Shown here one piece after another: positions 25,579 through 34,984 of a stretch of 64,000 bases of DNA. The translations under genes and the position numbers were made by a program. The DNA is from Massilia sp. Root351 (lineage in GTDB: Bacteria > Pseudomonadota > Gammaproteobacteria > Burkholderiales > Burkholderiaceae_D): assembly GCF_001425045.1 (NCBI RefSeq), contig NZ_LMDJ01000023.1, positions 608,118-672,117 of the forward strand, in the 5' to 3' direction. Every line of letters begins with the position of its first letter. Within the stretch, counting starts at the first letter, position 1. The notes under the pieces were generated by a model. That model saw nothing but the letters and a program-made list of their open reading frames with translations, did no database searches and was not told the origin of the DNA.

Positions 25579-27075
25579 ATCTCCACACTCTCAAACTGGC
25601 AGCCGCTCACCCCGCGCCTGCCCGCCGCGGGCGCGCCAAAAGCCGCTGCCACGGAAAACAAGTGGCCGGCGCCGTCCGCCATCGTCAACCTCAGTCCCGC
25701 CAGCATGGCCGCCGCCAAGCAAAGCGAAGCCGAAGAAGCGGCGCTGCCGCCCTCCACCGCCGCCCGCTTCAAAGGCCTGGGCGCGGCCATGCTGAGCCAT
25801 TTCCGCACCGGCGCCGCCGTGCCGGTGGAGCAGGCCAAGCTGCCGGAAGCCGTGGACAACAAGTTCACGCTCAGCATTACCACCCGCAGCGGCGTCAAGG
25901 TTGACCTCAGCCTGGCCAGCCTGGATGACGGCATGGCCCTGCAAGTGAGCGCCAGCGCGGAGCTGAACGAGGACGAGCGCAATGCGCTGTCCAGCCTGGC
26001 CGCCGGCTTCCAGAACGCCATCGACGGCATGGCCATAAACGAGCCGCAGGTGCGCCTGGGCGCCCTGGCCCAGTTTGACAGCAAGTTCCTGCAGTCGGTG
26101 GAGTTCCACGCCGCCGTGAAGCAGTACACCGAGCCGCCCAGCACGCAGACGCTGGATTTCGTGGCCGATGGCAAGCAACGCAAGGTCAGCATCGGCGGCG
26201 CGTCCGGCTCGGCCGAGGTGAGCGTCGACACCAGCAAGATCGAGAGCCTGGGTACCAAGGAACAGCAGGCGAAGGCGATTGCAAGCTACTTGAAACAGTT
26301 CGACCAGGCGGCCGCGCGCGGCCGGGGCGATGCCGGGCTGATGACCATGTTCAAGGACGCGTTTTCCGACATGAGCCGCACCGCCACCCGCGAGGCGCCG
26401 CGCGATAACGGCCTGTCGCTGCCGGACAAGTGGACCCTGGCGCCGGAAGACCACGCGGTGCTGACCGGGCTGGCCGACTTCAGCGCCTCCGTCACCCAGT
26501 CGCCGAAGTGGCCCAACCCTCTGCGGCTCAGCGAAAAGGACAGTTTCGCCTACGAAGTGTCGCAAAACACCCGCACCGAAGGCGCGCGGCGCGACGACCG
26601 CGCCATTTCGCAGACCCAGCAGGCGCGGTTGACCGCCCAGTTCCATGAGCCGCCCAAGAAAGGTGGCGTCCTGAACCTGGACGTCACGCCGCAGTCGCAG
26701 AATTACACCTACCACCTGATCGACGACAGCGCCAGCAGCAAGGTCGAACTGGGCTACAAGGAAGGCAAGCTGTTCAAGGCCACGCTCCAGCAGAGCGCCA
26801 GCCAGTCCGAGCAGGTGCTGAAGTACGTGATGGGCAAGCAGACCTCCAACCAGACCATCCCTTCCGACTACAGTGTGGAGCGCGACCTGATGGCGTCGCT
26901 GGCGCCGTACCAGCCGGGCAAGTCGGACCGCAGCGACGAGCAGACCGGCGCGGCCAAGGTAGAACGGCGCGCGCAAAGCCTGTCAGCGCTGCGCGACACG
27001 GTCTTCCTGCTCGGCACACCGAGCGAGCTGGCCGCGCGCGCGGCAGAATACCGCCCGCTTGACTCAGGCCATTGA
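25570..27075 (+). CDS. Hypothetical protein, soluble, unknown function
   Basis: A 501-residue protein I do not recognise. It has no signal peptide or membrane helix. The first 60 residues are rich in Ala and Pro and look disordered. The middle holds alternating beta and helical segments, including LNEDERNALSSLAAGFQNAI, which resembles domains of unknown function in some proteobacterial surface or flagellar-associated proteins, but I cannot name it. The ATG used overlaps an SD hairpin. It is monocistronic and divergent from the TonB receptor gene. Codon use looks like that of the neighbours, so it is probably a native gene. Confidence 0.75.
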   Translation: MTSISTLSNWQPLTPRLPAAGAPKAAATENKWPAPSAIVNLSPASMAAAKQSEAEEAALPPSTAARFKGLGAAMLSHFRTGAAVPVEQAKLPEAVDNKFTLSITTRSGVKVDLSLASLDDGMALQVSASAELNEDERNALSSLAAGFQNAIDGMAINEPQVRLGALAQFDSKFLQSVEFHAAVKQYTEPPSTQTLDFVADGKQRKVSIGGASGSAEVSVDTSKIESLGTKEQQAKAIASYLKQFDQAAARGRGDAGLMTMFKDAFSDMSRTATREAPRDNGLSLPDKWTLAPEDHAVLTGLADFSASVTQSPKWPNPLRLSEKDSFAYEVSQNTRTEGARRDDRAISQTQQARLTAQFHEPPKKGGVLNLDVTPQSQNYTYHLIDDSASSKVELGYKEGKLFKATLQQSASQSEQVLKYVMGKQTSNQTIPSDYSVERDLMASLAPYQPGKSDRSDEQTGAAKVERRAQSLSALRDTVFLLGTPSELAARAAEYRPLDSGH

Positions 27076-27263
27076 CGCCCATTGAAAGCGGCAGCATGGT
27101 CCCTCCATGTCGGTCACAGTGCTGACGTTTGCCATCATCAACGCTCCGCAAAAGGCTGCGCCATAGCCGCCCCCCTGCGCCGGCAAACGCCGGGTAGCCC
27201 GCAGGCAGCCGGGCTGCCGGCGAAGAACCGCTCAGCAGCGGGATCGTGTAACATGCTTGTCCC

Positions 27264-28502
27264 ATGAAGACAATCGCAGTCATCGGTGGCGGCATTACCG
27301 GCGTCACAACAGCCTATGCCCTGGCCAAGCGCGGCCTGGACGTCACTTTGTACGAGCGCCACCGCTATCCGGCCATGGAAACCTCGTTCGCCAACGGCGG
27401 CCAGCTGTCGGCCTCGAACGCCGAGGCCTGGAACCACTGGTCCACCGTAGTGAAGGGGCTGAAATGGATGTGGCGGCACGACGCGCCGCTGCTGGTGCGT
27501 CCCTCGCCCAGCTGGCACCAGCTGTCCTGGTTCGCCGAGTTCGTGCGCGCCATCCCGCGCTACCGCAGCAACACCATCGAAACCGCGCGCCTGGCCGTAG
27601 CGGCGCGCCAGCACTTGTACGCCTGGGCCGCCGCCGAGAACATCGATTTCGACCTGAAACGCAAGGGCATCCTGCACATCTACCACGACAAGGCCGGCTT
27701 CGACCACGCCGCGCAGGTCACGCGCCTGCTGGCGCAGGGCGGACTGGAGCGGCGCGCCGTCACGCCGGAGGAAATGCGCGCCATCGAGCCCACGCTGGCC
27801 GGCAGCTACTACGGCGGCTTCTACACCGAGAGCGACGCCAGCGGCGACATCCACAAATTCACGGTCGGCATGGCGGCCGCAAGCGAACGCCTGGGCGTGC
27901 GCTGCGTGTACGGACACGACATCGGCCGGCTCTCGCTGGGCAGCCACGGCGTCACCGTGGAGGCGCAAGGGGCCCACCGCTACGACGGCATCGTGATCTG
28001 CGCCGGGAACGGCAGCCGCCGCCTGGGCGCCATGCTGGGCGACCATGTCAACGTCTACCCGGTGAAAGGCTATTCCATCACCGTCAACCTGACCACGCCG
28101 GAAAGCCAGCTCGGCGCTCCGCAGGTGAGCCTGCTCGACGACGCCACCAAGCTGGTGGCCAGCCGCCTGGGACAGGACCGCCTGCGCATTGCCGGCACGG
28201 CCGAATTCAACGGCATGAACCGCGACATCCGCGCCGACCGCATCCGCCCGCTGGTGGACTGGGTGGAGCGCTGTTTTCCCAGCGTCAGCACGCGCTCTGT
28301 GGTGCCGTGGGCCGGGCTGCGGCCCACCATGCCCGACATGATGCCCAGGGTAGGACGCGGGCGCGCACCGGGCGTGTTCTATAACACCGGCCACGGCCAC
28401 CTGGGCTGGACGCTGGCCGCCGTCACCGCCGACGCGGTGGCCGACGCCGTGGCCAGCGCCGCGCAGCAGGCAACCGGACGCCGCCCAGCAAGCAGCGCAT
28501 GA
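27264..28502 (+). CDS. FAD-dependent D-amino-acid dehydrogenase-like oxidoreductase (DadA-like)
   Basis: A 412-residue flavoprotein with an N-terminal Rossmann motif (IAVIGGGITGVTTAYALAKR) and the DadA-type start (YERHRYPAMETSFANGGQLS). The C-terminal FAD-binding segment is near GVFYNTGHGHLGWTLA. DadA enzymes deaminate D-amino acids to 2-oxo acids and pass electrons to the respiratory chain. The family also includes related enzymes for hydroxyproline and other secondary amines, so the substrate is open. Its stop overlaps the start of the AI-2E family permease by 4 bases (ATGA), so the two are translationally coupled. Confidence 0.88.
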   Translation: MKTIAVIGGGITGVTTAYALAKRGLDVTLYERHRYPAMETSFANGGQLSASNAEAWNHWSTVVKGLKWMWRHDAPLLVRPSPSWHQLSWFAEFVRAIPRYRSNTIETARLAVAARQHLYAWAAAENIDFDLKRKGILHIYHDKAGFDHAAQVTRLLAQGGLERRAVTPEEMRAIEPTLAGSYYGGFYTESDASGDIHKFTVGMAAASERLGVRCVYGHDIGRLSLGSHGVTVEAQGAHRYDGIVICAGNGSRRLGAMLGDHVNVYPVKGYSITVNLTTPESQLGAPQVSLLDDATKLVASRLGQDRLRIAGTAEFNGMNRDIRADRIRPLVDWVERCFPSVSTRSVVPWAGLRPTMPDMMPRVGRGRAPGVFYNTGHGHLGWTLAAVTADAVADAVASAAQQATGRRPASSA

Positions 28503-30313
28503 TCAAGGCCATCCATATCATCTCCGGCAGCTGCGTGCTGGCCGTGCTGTACTTCGGCCGCGACGTGTTCCAGGCGCTGGCGCTAGCCGCCATCCTCAGC
28601 ATCGCGCTGGCCCCGCTGACGCGGCGCTTTACCCGGATCGGCCTGGGCCGCGTGCCCGCCACCCTGGCCACCGTGATCCTCGCCGCCGTCTGCCTGGCCG
28701 GCCTGGCCGGAGCGCTGGTGTTCCAGTTGTCCGACCTGACCGCCGACGTGCCGCGCTACAAGCAGGCGCTGCAGGTGAAAGCCGAGCAGTTGCGGGTGCT
28801 GGCGGAACGGCCGTTCATTGCCCTGGAGGCGCGCCTGCAAAGCTCGGACGGCGCCGGCGCCGCAACGCCTGCCCCGGGTGTGTCCGCCAAGCAGGCGGGC
28901 CCAGCGGTGGCCGCGCCCGTGCTGGCCCGCCCCGGCATGCGCGACACCGTCACGCGCATGCTATCCCAGGTATGGGGGCCGATAGGCCAGGCCGGCATCG
29001 TGCTGGTGCTGTTCATCTTCATCTCGCTGGAACACGAATCGCTGCAAGACCGCCTGATCCGGCTGGCGGGAAACGCCAGCCTCAGCCGGACAATGCAGAC
29101 GCTGGTTGACGCCGGCCAGGGTATTTCGCGCTTCTTCTTCGCCCAGGTGGTGGTCAATATCTCGTTTGCGCTGGCCGTCACCGCCTGCCTGTGGGCGCTG
29201 CAGGTGCCGCACGCCGTGCTGTGGGGGGCGCTGAGCGGCATCCTGCGCTTCGTGCCCTACCTCGGCATGCTGATCGCCGGCGCCGCCATCGGCCTGTTCT
29301 CGGCCGCCGTCGATCCCGGCTGGGCGCTGGCCTTGTGGTGCATGGCCCTGTTCCTGGTGCTGGAGCTGCTGGTGGCCTACCTGGTCGAGCCGCGCGTGTA
29401 CGGCCACAGCTCGGGCCTGTCGCCGCTGGCCGTGATCGTGGCGGCGCTGTTCTGGGGCGCCCTGTGGGGCCCAGTCGGCCTGATCCTGTCCACGCCGCTG
29501 ACCCTGTGCCTGGTGGTGGCCGGGCGCCATGTGCCGGTGCTGGAGCCGCTCACCACGCTGCTGGGCGCCGCGCCCAGCGTCAGCGCCGCCCAGCGTTTCT
29601 ACCAGCGCGCGCTGGCCGGCGACATCGCCGCCATCGTGCGCGACGGCCAGGCCATTTTGAAGCGCAGCAGCCTGGCGGCCTATTGCGACCGGGTGCTGAT
29701 TCCGGCGCTGACGCTGGCCATCCCCGACATACAAACCGGCCGCATCGACGATGCCCAGCTGGACCGGCTGCGCAAGGCCATGGCCGAAGCCACCGAGGCG
29801 CTGACCGCGCCGGGCTCCGGCGGGCCGGGCCGGCGGCGCCCGGTGCCGCTGCTCGACACCAATGTCGGCGCCCACCTGCGCAAGCTGCGCCAGGCCCGTT
29901 CAGGCCAGTGGCAAGGCTCGCTGGACGTGCCGGCGCACTCGGTTTTCCTGTGCGCCGGGCTGGGCACGGACCGCGACGACTTTCTGACCGAATTGCTGGT
30001 GCGCGCGCTGAACGATGCCGGCGCGGATGCGCGCAGCATGGTGCTGAATGGGGACGGCGAGCACCCGGGCGAGGAAAAGGCCTACCTGGTCTCCGCCGTG
30101 ATCCTGCCCTATCCCGAGGAGGCGGAACTGGGCGCCTGGCTGCAAGCGGTTGCCGACCTGCGCACCGGCTTGCCGGAGGCCAGCCTGGTCACCATCAAAC
30201 TGCCGCTGGACGGCAAGCTCGCGCGCACGGCCGAGGCCTCCGTCGAGGCCGCAGTGGACTTGGTGCTGCAATCATTCGAACAGGCACGATCGTTTGCAGT
30301 GAGCGACCGGTAG
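28499..30313 (+). CDS. AI-2E family permease with a long C-terminal soluble domain
   Basis: A 604-residue inner-membrane protein. Residues about 1-355 carry the helices of the AI-2 exporter/PerM family, with typical segments such as LWGALSGILRFVPYLGMLIA and LAVIVAALFWGALWGPVGLI. A soluble region of about 250 residues follows, longer than the usual tail of 350-380-residue members, and contains a predicted alpha/beta segment (SVFLCAGLGTDRDDFLTELL). The family exports small molecules or works in Na+/H+ exchange; the cargo is unknown. It overlaps the DadA-like gene by 4 bases. Confidence 0.85.
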   Translation: MIKAIHIISGSCVLAVLYFGRDVFQALALAAILSIALAPLTRRFTRIGLGRVPATLATVILAAVCLAGLAGALVFQLSDLTADVPRYKQALQVKAEQLRVLAERPFIALEARLQSSDGAGAATPAPGVSAKQAGPAVAAPVLARPGMRDTVTRMLSQVWGPIGQAGIVLVLFIFISLEHESLQDRLIRLAGNASLSRTMQTLVDAGQGISRFFFAQVVVNISFALAVTACLWALQVPHAVLWGALSGILRFVPYLGMLIAGAAIGLFSAAVDPGWALALWCMALFLVLELLVAYLVEPRVYGHSSGLSPLAVIVAALFWGALWGPVGLILSTPLTLCLVVAGRHVPVLEPLTTLLGAAPSVSAAQRFYQRALAGDIAAIVRDGQAILKRSSLAAYCDRVLIPALTLAIPDIQTGRIDDAQLDRLRKAMAEATEALTAPGSGGPGRRRPVPLLDTNVGAHLRKLRQARSGQWQGSLDVPAHSVFLCAGLGTDRDDFLTELLVRALNDAGADARSMVLNGDGEHPGEEKAYLVSAVILPYPEEAELGAWLQAVADLRTGLPEASLVTIKLPLDGKLARTAEASVEAAVDLVLQSFEQARSFAVSDR

Positions 30314-30363
30314 ATCCCCGCGCTGTAGTTGACATGCACCATATTCGGGCACAGACTTCCATC

Positions 30364-31647
30364 ATGCATGCTGTCCGAACCACCCATGCTTCCCGCTTCA
30401 AGGCGCGTGCCCGGCAGTGGCAGGCGACGGGTATGCTGTTGGCCTGTTTCGCGCTGCCCGCTGCGGGCGCGGAACAACTGGTGATCGACTACGTGGTGTC
30501 CAACACCCCTCAGCGGACCGCGTGGCTACGCACCATCAACCAGTTCGCCGCCGCCAATCCGGATATCCAGATCACCCACAACGGCTATCCCCAGGAACAG
30601 TACAAGCGGGACTTCACCGCCGGCCTGCGCACGGGCCGGGCCGACCTGGCGTTCTGGTATGCGGGCGAACGCCTGCGCGACGCCGCCGACAACAAGCTGC
30701 TTACCCCGCTCGATGCGGACACGGTGGCGCTGTTAAAAAGGAAAAAATTCCACCCGGCGACCATCGAAGGCACCCGCATAGACGGCGAAGTCTACGGCTT
30801 CCCGCTGTACTACTACGTGTGGGGCCTGGTCTACCGCAAGTCCCTGTTCGAGCGCCTGCAACTGCAGCCACCCGCCACCTGGAGCGAATTCCTGCAGGTG
30901 TGCGCACGGCTGAAAGCTGCCGGCGTGGCGCCGCTGGCGGTCGGTGCGAAAAGCGGCTGGCCGGCGGCCGGCTGGTTCGACTACCTGAACCTGCGCATCA
31001 ACGGCATCGACTTCCACCGCAAGCTGCTGCGCGGTGACGCGCGCTTCACCGACGCGCGGGTGCGGCAGGTGTTCGACGTATGGGGCGGCTTGCTGCGCAA
31101 GGGCTACTTCCTGGAAGCGACGATGGACCAGGAAATGGACCGCGTCCTGCCCTATCTGTACCGCAACCACGTCGGCATGATGCTGATGGGCAGCTTTATC
31201 GCGGCCAGGTTTCCAGAAGCGATCGCCGCCGACATGGGCTTCTTCGCTTTCCCGAACTACTCGCCAGCCATGCCGCCCTACGAAGAGGCGCCGCTCGATG
31301 TGCTGATCCAGCCCGCCGGCGGCATCAATCATGCAGCGCGCAAACGCTTTCTCACCTTCCTGGCCGAGAGCGGCTCGCTGCGCCACATCGCCGAAGCGGA
31401 CCAGACCCTGGCGGCGCAGGCGGACCGGCCGCCGTCCTCCGTCCGGCTGGGCGAGGCCAGCAGCAGCATCCTCGGCAGTGCGGCAGGCCTGACCTATTTT
31501 TTCGACCGGGATGCCAAGGCCGAGCTGGTGGGACCGCTTTTCGATGGCCTGCGCCAATTCCTGAAAGCGCCCCATGACACGGATCAGGTCGTGCACCACA
31601 TTGAAAGGGCGCGCCTGGGGGCGAAAGCCTCGGAGAGTCAACATTGA
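30364..31647 (+). CDS. Extracellular solute-binding protein (carbohydrate ABC type), orphan
   Basis: A 427-residue periplasmic binding protein of the family 1 sugar type. The signal peptide is about residues 1-34 (ATGMLLACFALPAAGA), followed by VIDYVVSNTPQRTAWLRTIN, VYGFPLYYYVWGLVYRKSLF and a Trp/Tyr-rich cleft. The ATG at 30364 is preferred; one at 30334 is in frame. A TTGACA at 30329-30334 could be a -35 element. No permease or ATPase genes accompany it. The next gene is a membrane sensor kinase with a periplasmic propeller, so this protein may serve as a sensing partner rather than in transport (inference). Confidence 0.85.
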   Translation: MHAVRTTHASRFKARARQWQATGMLLACFALPAAGAEQLVIDYVVSNTPQRTAWLRTINQFAAANPDIQITHNGYPQEQYKRDFTAGLRTGRADLAFWYAGERLRDAADNKLLTPLDADTVALLKRKKFHPATIEGTRIDGEVYGFPLYYYVWGLVYRKSLFERLQLQPPATWSEFLQVCARLKAAGVAPLAVGAKSGWPAAGWFDYLNLRINGIDFHRKLLRGDARFTDARVRQVFDVWGGLLRKGYFLEATMDQEMDRVLPYLYRNHVGMMLMGSFIAARFPEAIAADMGFFAFPNYSPAMPPYEEAPLDVLIQPAGGINHAARKRFLTFLAESGSLRHIAEADQTLAAQADRPPSSVRLGEASSSILGSAAGLTYFFDRDAKAELVGPLFDGLRQFLKAPHDTDQVVHHIERARLGAKASESQH

Positions 31648-31875
31648 CCGCATGGCAAGCGGTCGCCGCCCAGCGGCGTGCAAGGCCGCGTTCAGTATGG
31701 GGAGGCGCATGGCTACCGGGGTTTCCTCCTCGGCGTAGCGTTTCAGGGACCTGGCATCGGGACCGGCGCCGCCAGCGCAGCGCTGACTGGCAAATGCGAA
31801 GAAACATTCGATGCAGAATTAGCATTTCTGCGCCATCTTTCGTTACACTGTGCCCGGCCAACCAACAGCCTGAAC

Positions 31876-34800
31876 ATGCCCAGCTCCTTGTTTCGACTTC
31901 TCCTCCTGTTTTCCGTATTTGCACTGGCGGCGGCCCGCACCGCCGCCAGCCCGCTGCCCGGCTACGCCCACACCGCCTGGAACGGCCAGCGCGGTGCGCC
32001 GTCGGACGTGCTGCAGTTCACCCAGACCCCGGACGGCTGGCTGTGGCTGAGCTCCCCCAATGGCCTGTTCCGCTTCGACGGCGTGGACTTCCAGCGCATG
32101 GACAGCGTGCAGGGGCACCGCCTGCGCTCGGCCAGCGTACTGGGCCTGCTGACCACGCGCGACGGGCGGCTGTGGGTGGGCGACCGTTTCGGCGGCATCA
32201 GCGTGTTCGGCGCCAGGCGCATGAGCGTGTTTACCGAAACGGAAGGCCTGCCGCGCGGCGCGGTCATGACCATGACCGAAGGCCCGGATGGCAGCGTGTG
32301 GGCCGCCACCAGCACCGGTCTGGCCTACCTGGCGCCCGGCGCGGCACGTTTCCAGCGCGTCGGGCGCCAGGAAGGCCTGCCCGAAGCGCGCACCCGCCAA
32401 GTATTGTTCGGCCGCGGCGGCCGCCAGTGGGTGTCGGTCGAAGGCGGCATCTATTATCGCGACCCCGGCCAGGCCGGCTACCGGCGCGCCTGGCCCTACA
32501 TCGACATGATGGCGATGGCCGAGGCGCCGGACGGCACGCTGTGGGGCTCGGACGGCGTCGACAAGCACTACCGCGTGCTGACCCGGCCGCCGCCGGGCAA
32601 TCCGGCGCCGCTGGCCGAACTGGGCGGCAACGGCGCGCTGTTCGACCGCGACGGCAATATGTGGATACTCAAGGTGGACGCGCTGGAGCGCCGCCAGGCG
32701 CCCTACGTGGGCCAGGCCGCCGATGCCCGGCGGCTGACCAAGGCCACGGGCCTGAGCGGCCCCCTGCCCCAGACCGCGTTCGAGGACCGGGAAGGCAATT
32801 TGTGGATCGGCACCTCGGCCGGCCTGGACCGCCTGCGGCGCACGCGCATGCGCTCGCTACCGGTCGAGAAGGCATTCGACCGGCCCGGCGTGATCGGTGA
32901 CGCGCGCGAGGGCGTCATTATCGGCGACTGGCGCCAGCCGGTGCGCCGCTACAGCCCCGGCGGCGCCATCGAAACGCTGGAACAGATGCGTTTGAGTTGC
33001 GCCTACCGTGCGCGCGACGGCAGCTTGTGGCTGGCCAACAACCAGGAACGCCGCGTGCGCAGCCCGTCGGGGGCAGTGACGCGGCTGCCTCACCCCGAGC
33101 ATTTACGCGGGCTGGACATACAAGCCATGACGGTCGACGGCGCGGGGCGCATGTGGGCCTCGGTGTCGCGCCAGGGCGTGTTCCTGATCGAAGACGGCGA
33201 CTGGCGCAAGGCCGGCGGCCTGCAGGGCATGCCCGACGGCACGGCCACGGCGCTCGCCACCGACCGCGCCGGCCGCGTCTGGGCGGGCTACCTGCGCAAC
33301 CGCATCGCCCTTATCGACGGCGCGCGCGTGCAGGTGTTCGGCCAGGACGACGGCCTGGACCTGGGCAATGTCCAGTCGCTGCTGGCCGACGGCCCGCGCC
33401 TCTGGGCCGGCGGGCAAAACGGCCTGGCCTGGTACGACGGGCAGCGCTGGCACAGCGTGCGCCCTGCAGACGGGCAGGTGTTTCGCGGCATCTCCGGCAT
33501 GGCGCGCACCGCCGCCGGCGAGCTGTGGCTGCATGGTTCGGACGGCGTCACGCGCATTGCCGCCGCCGACCTCGAGCACTTGGTGCGCGTGCCAGGGCAA
33601 CCGTTGTCCTACGAGCGCTTCAACGCGCTCGACGGCCTGGTCGGCAGCGCAGAACAGCTGCGCCCCTTGCCGTCGCTGACCCAAAGCCAGGACGGACGGC
33701 TCTGGTTCGCCTCCGCCAGCGACGTCAGCAGCATCGACCCGGCCCGCATCGCGCGCAACCGGCTGGCCCCGCCCGTGGAGATCCTGTCGCTGCGGTCGGG
33801 AGAAATCTCCCACCCGGTCCGCAACGGCTTGCAACTGCCGACCGGCAGCCGCGACCTGCAAATTGCCTACACGGCCCTGGGCCTGGCCGTGCCGGAGCGG
33901 GTCAATTTCCGCTACAAGCTCGAAGGCGTCGATGAGCGCTGGCAGAATGCCGGCACGCGCCGCGAGGCCTTCTACACCAACCTGCGTCCCGGCGCCTACC
34001 GTTTCCAGGTACTGGCCGCCAACGAGGACGGCGTGTGGAACGAAGCCGGCGCCACGCTGGAACTGCAGATTCCGCCCCGCTTCGTCGAAACCGGCTGGTT
34101 CACCATGCTGCTGGTGCTGCTGGGCGCGATGCTGCTGGCGGGCCTGTACTGGCTGCGCATGCGCCACCTGACCTTCCGCATGCGCGACTTGATGCAGGAG
34201 CGCCTGGCCGAGCGCCAGCGCATCGCGCGCGGCCTGCACGACACCCTGCTGCAAAGCGTTCAGGGCCTGATCATCTTTTTCGACAACCAGGCCAGCAAGC
34301 TGCCGCTCGATTCCGAAGAGCGCGGCAAGGTCGAACAGACCCTGGAACTGGCGGACGCGCTGATGTCCGAAGGCCGGGACTGCATATCCGACCTGCGCGC
34401 CGCCAGTGAGCCGGAAGACTTGGGCCAGCGCCTGATCCAGTACGGCAGCGTGATGCTGCACGACCGCTTCCAGGCCACCATCCACGGCGAGCCGCGCGTC
34501 CTGGTGCCGCGCGTATACGAGGAAGTCCACGCGATCGCCCGCGAGGCCCTGTTCAACGCGGCGCGCCACGCCCACGCCTGCCAGGTGCAGCTGATACTCG
34601 ACTACCGGCCGGACGCGCTGATCGTGATGGTGCGCGACAACGGCTGCGGCATACCGCCCACGCAGTCGCCCGCCTGCGGGCCGCCCGGCCACTACGGCCT
34701 GGTCGGCATGCGCGAGCGGGCCGCGGCCATAGGCGCGGCGTACACGCTGGTGTCCGCGCCAGGCAAGGGCACCTCGGCGCACCTGGAAGTGCCCGGCGAG

Positions 34801-34878
34801 CGGGCCTATCCCGGCCAGCGTTCGGCGGCCCTGTTCACGCGCCTGCTGCAACGGCGCCGCGCGGCCGGCCCGGGGTAG
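31876..34878 (+). CDS. Propeller-type sensor histidine kinase (Reg_prop, Y_Y_Y, HisKA_3)
   Basis: A 1000-residue inner-membrane sensor. The signal peptide (about 1-25) is followed by a periplasmic two-component-regulator propeller of many repeats (for example TPDGWLWLSSPNGLFRFDG, DREGNLWIGTSAGLDRL) to about residue 640. A Y_Y_Y domain (about 650-730), one transmembrane helix (about 740-760), HisKA_3 with the phosphorylated histidine in IARGLHDTLLQ, and a HATPase_c domain (NAARHAHA, DNGCGIPP, HYGLVGMRERA) complete it. No receiver domain is fused, so it needs a separate response regulator; the NarL-type gene at 35972-36616 is the obvious candidate. Such sensors in this clade often detect plant-derived oligosaccharides. 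Confidence 0.92.
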   Translation: MPSSLFRLLLLFSVFALAAARTAASPLPGYAHTAWNGQRGAPSDVLQFTQTPDGWLWLSSPNGLFRFDGVDFQRMDSVQGHRLRSASVLGLLTTRDGRLWVGDRFGGISVFGARRMSVFTETEGLPRGAVMTMTEGPDGSVWAATSTGLAYLAPGAARFQRVGRQEGLPEARTRQVLFGRGGRQWVSVEGGIYYRDPGQAGYRRAWPYIDMMAMAEAPDGTLWGSDGVDKHYRVLTRPPPGNPAPLAELGGNGALFDRDGNMWILKVDALERRQAPYVGQAADARRLTKATGLSGPLPQTAFEDREGNLWIGTSAGLDRLRRTRMRSLPVEKAFDRPGVIGDAREGVIIGDWRQPVRRYSPGGAIETLEQMRLSCAYRARDGSLWLANNQERRVRSPSGAVTRLPHPEHLRGLDIQAMTVDGAGRMWASVSRQGVFLIEDGDWRKAGGLQGMPDGTATALATDRAGRVWAGYLRNRIALIDGARVQVFGQDDGLDLGNVQSLLADGPRLWAGGQNGLAWYDGQRWHSVRPADGQVFRGISGMARTAAGELWLHGSDGVTRIAAADLEHLVRVPGQPLSYERFNALDGLVGSAEQLRPLPSLTQSQDGRLWFASASDVSSIDPARIARNRLAPPVEILSLRSGEISHPVRNGLQLPTGSRDLQIAYTALGLAVPERVNFRYKLEGVDERWQNAGTRREAFYTNLRPGAYRFQVLAANEDGVWNEAGATLELQIPPRFVETGWFTMLLVLLGAMLLAGLYWLRMRHLTFRMRDLMQERLAERQRIARGLHDTLLQSVQGLIIFFDNQASKLPLDSEERGKVEQTLELADALMSEGRDCISDLRAASEPEDLGQRLIQYGSVMLHDRFQATIHGEPRVLVPRVYEEVHAIAREALFNAARHAHACQVQLILDYRPDALIVMVRDNGCGIPPTQSPACGPPGHYGLVGMRERAAAIGAAYTLVSAPGKGTSAHLEVPGERAYPGQRSAALFTRLLQRRRAAGPG

Positions 34879-34984
34879 CTTTCGATACCTCAAAAGAGCG
34901 ATAGCGCTTCCACTCGTCCTGACGATGCCGGCCCAGCCGGCGCTGGCTACACTGATGCCAGTCACCAGATGAGAGGAAACACCC

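Noticed and set aside
29191..30363. Long N-terminal extension of the solute-binding protein
   Set aside because: The frame is open through the AI-2E permease gene, but the signal peptide starts at 30364.
31800..31875. Possible -10 TACACT upstream of the sensor kinase
   Set aside because: No acceptable -35 at normal spacing, so no promoter is called.
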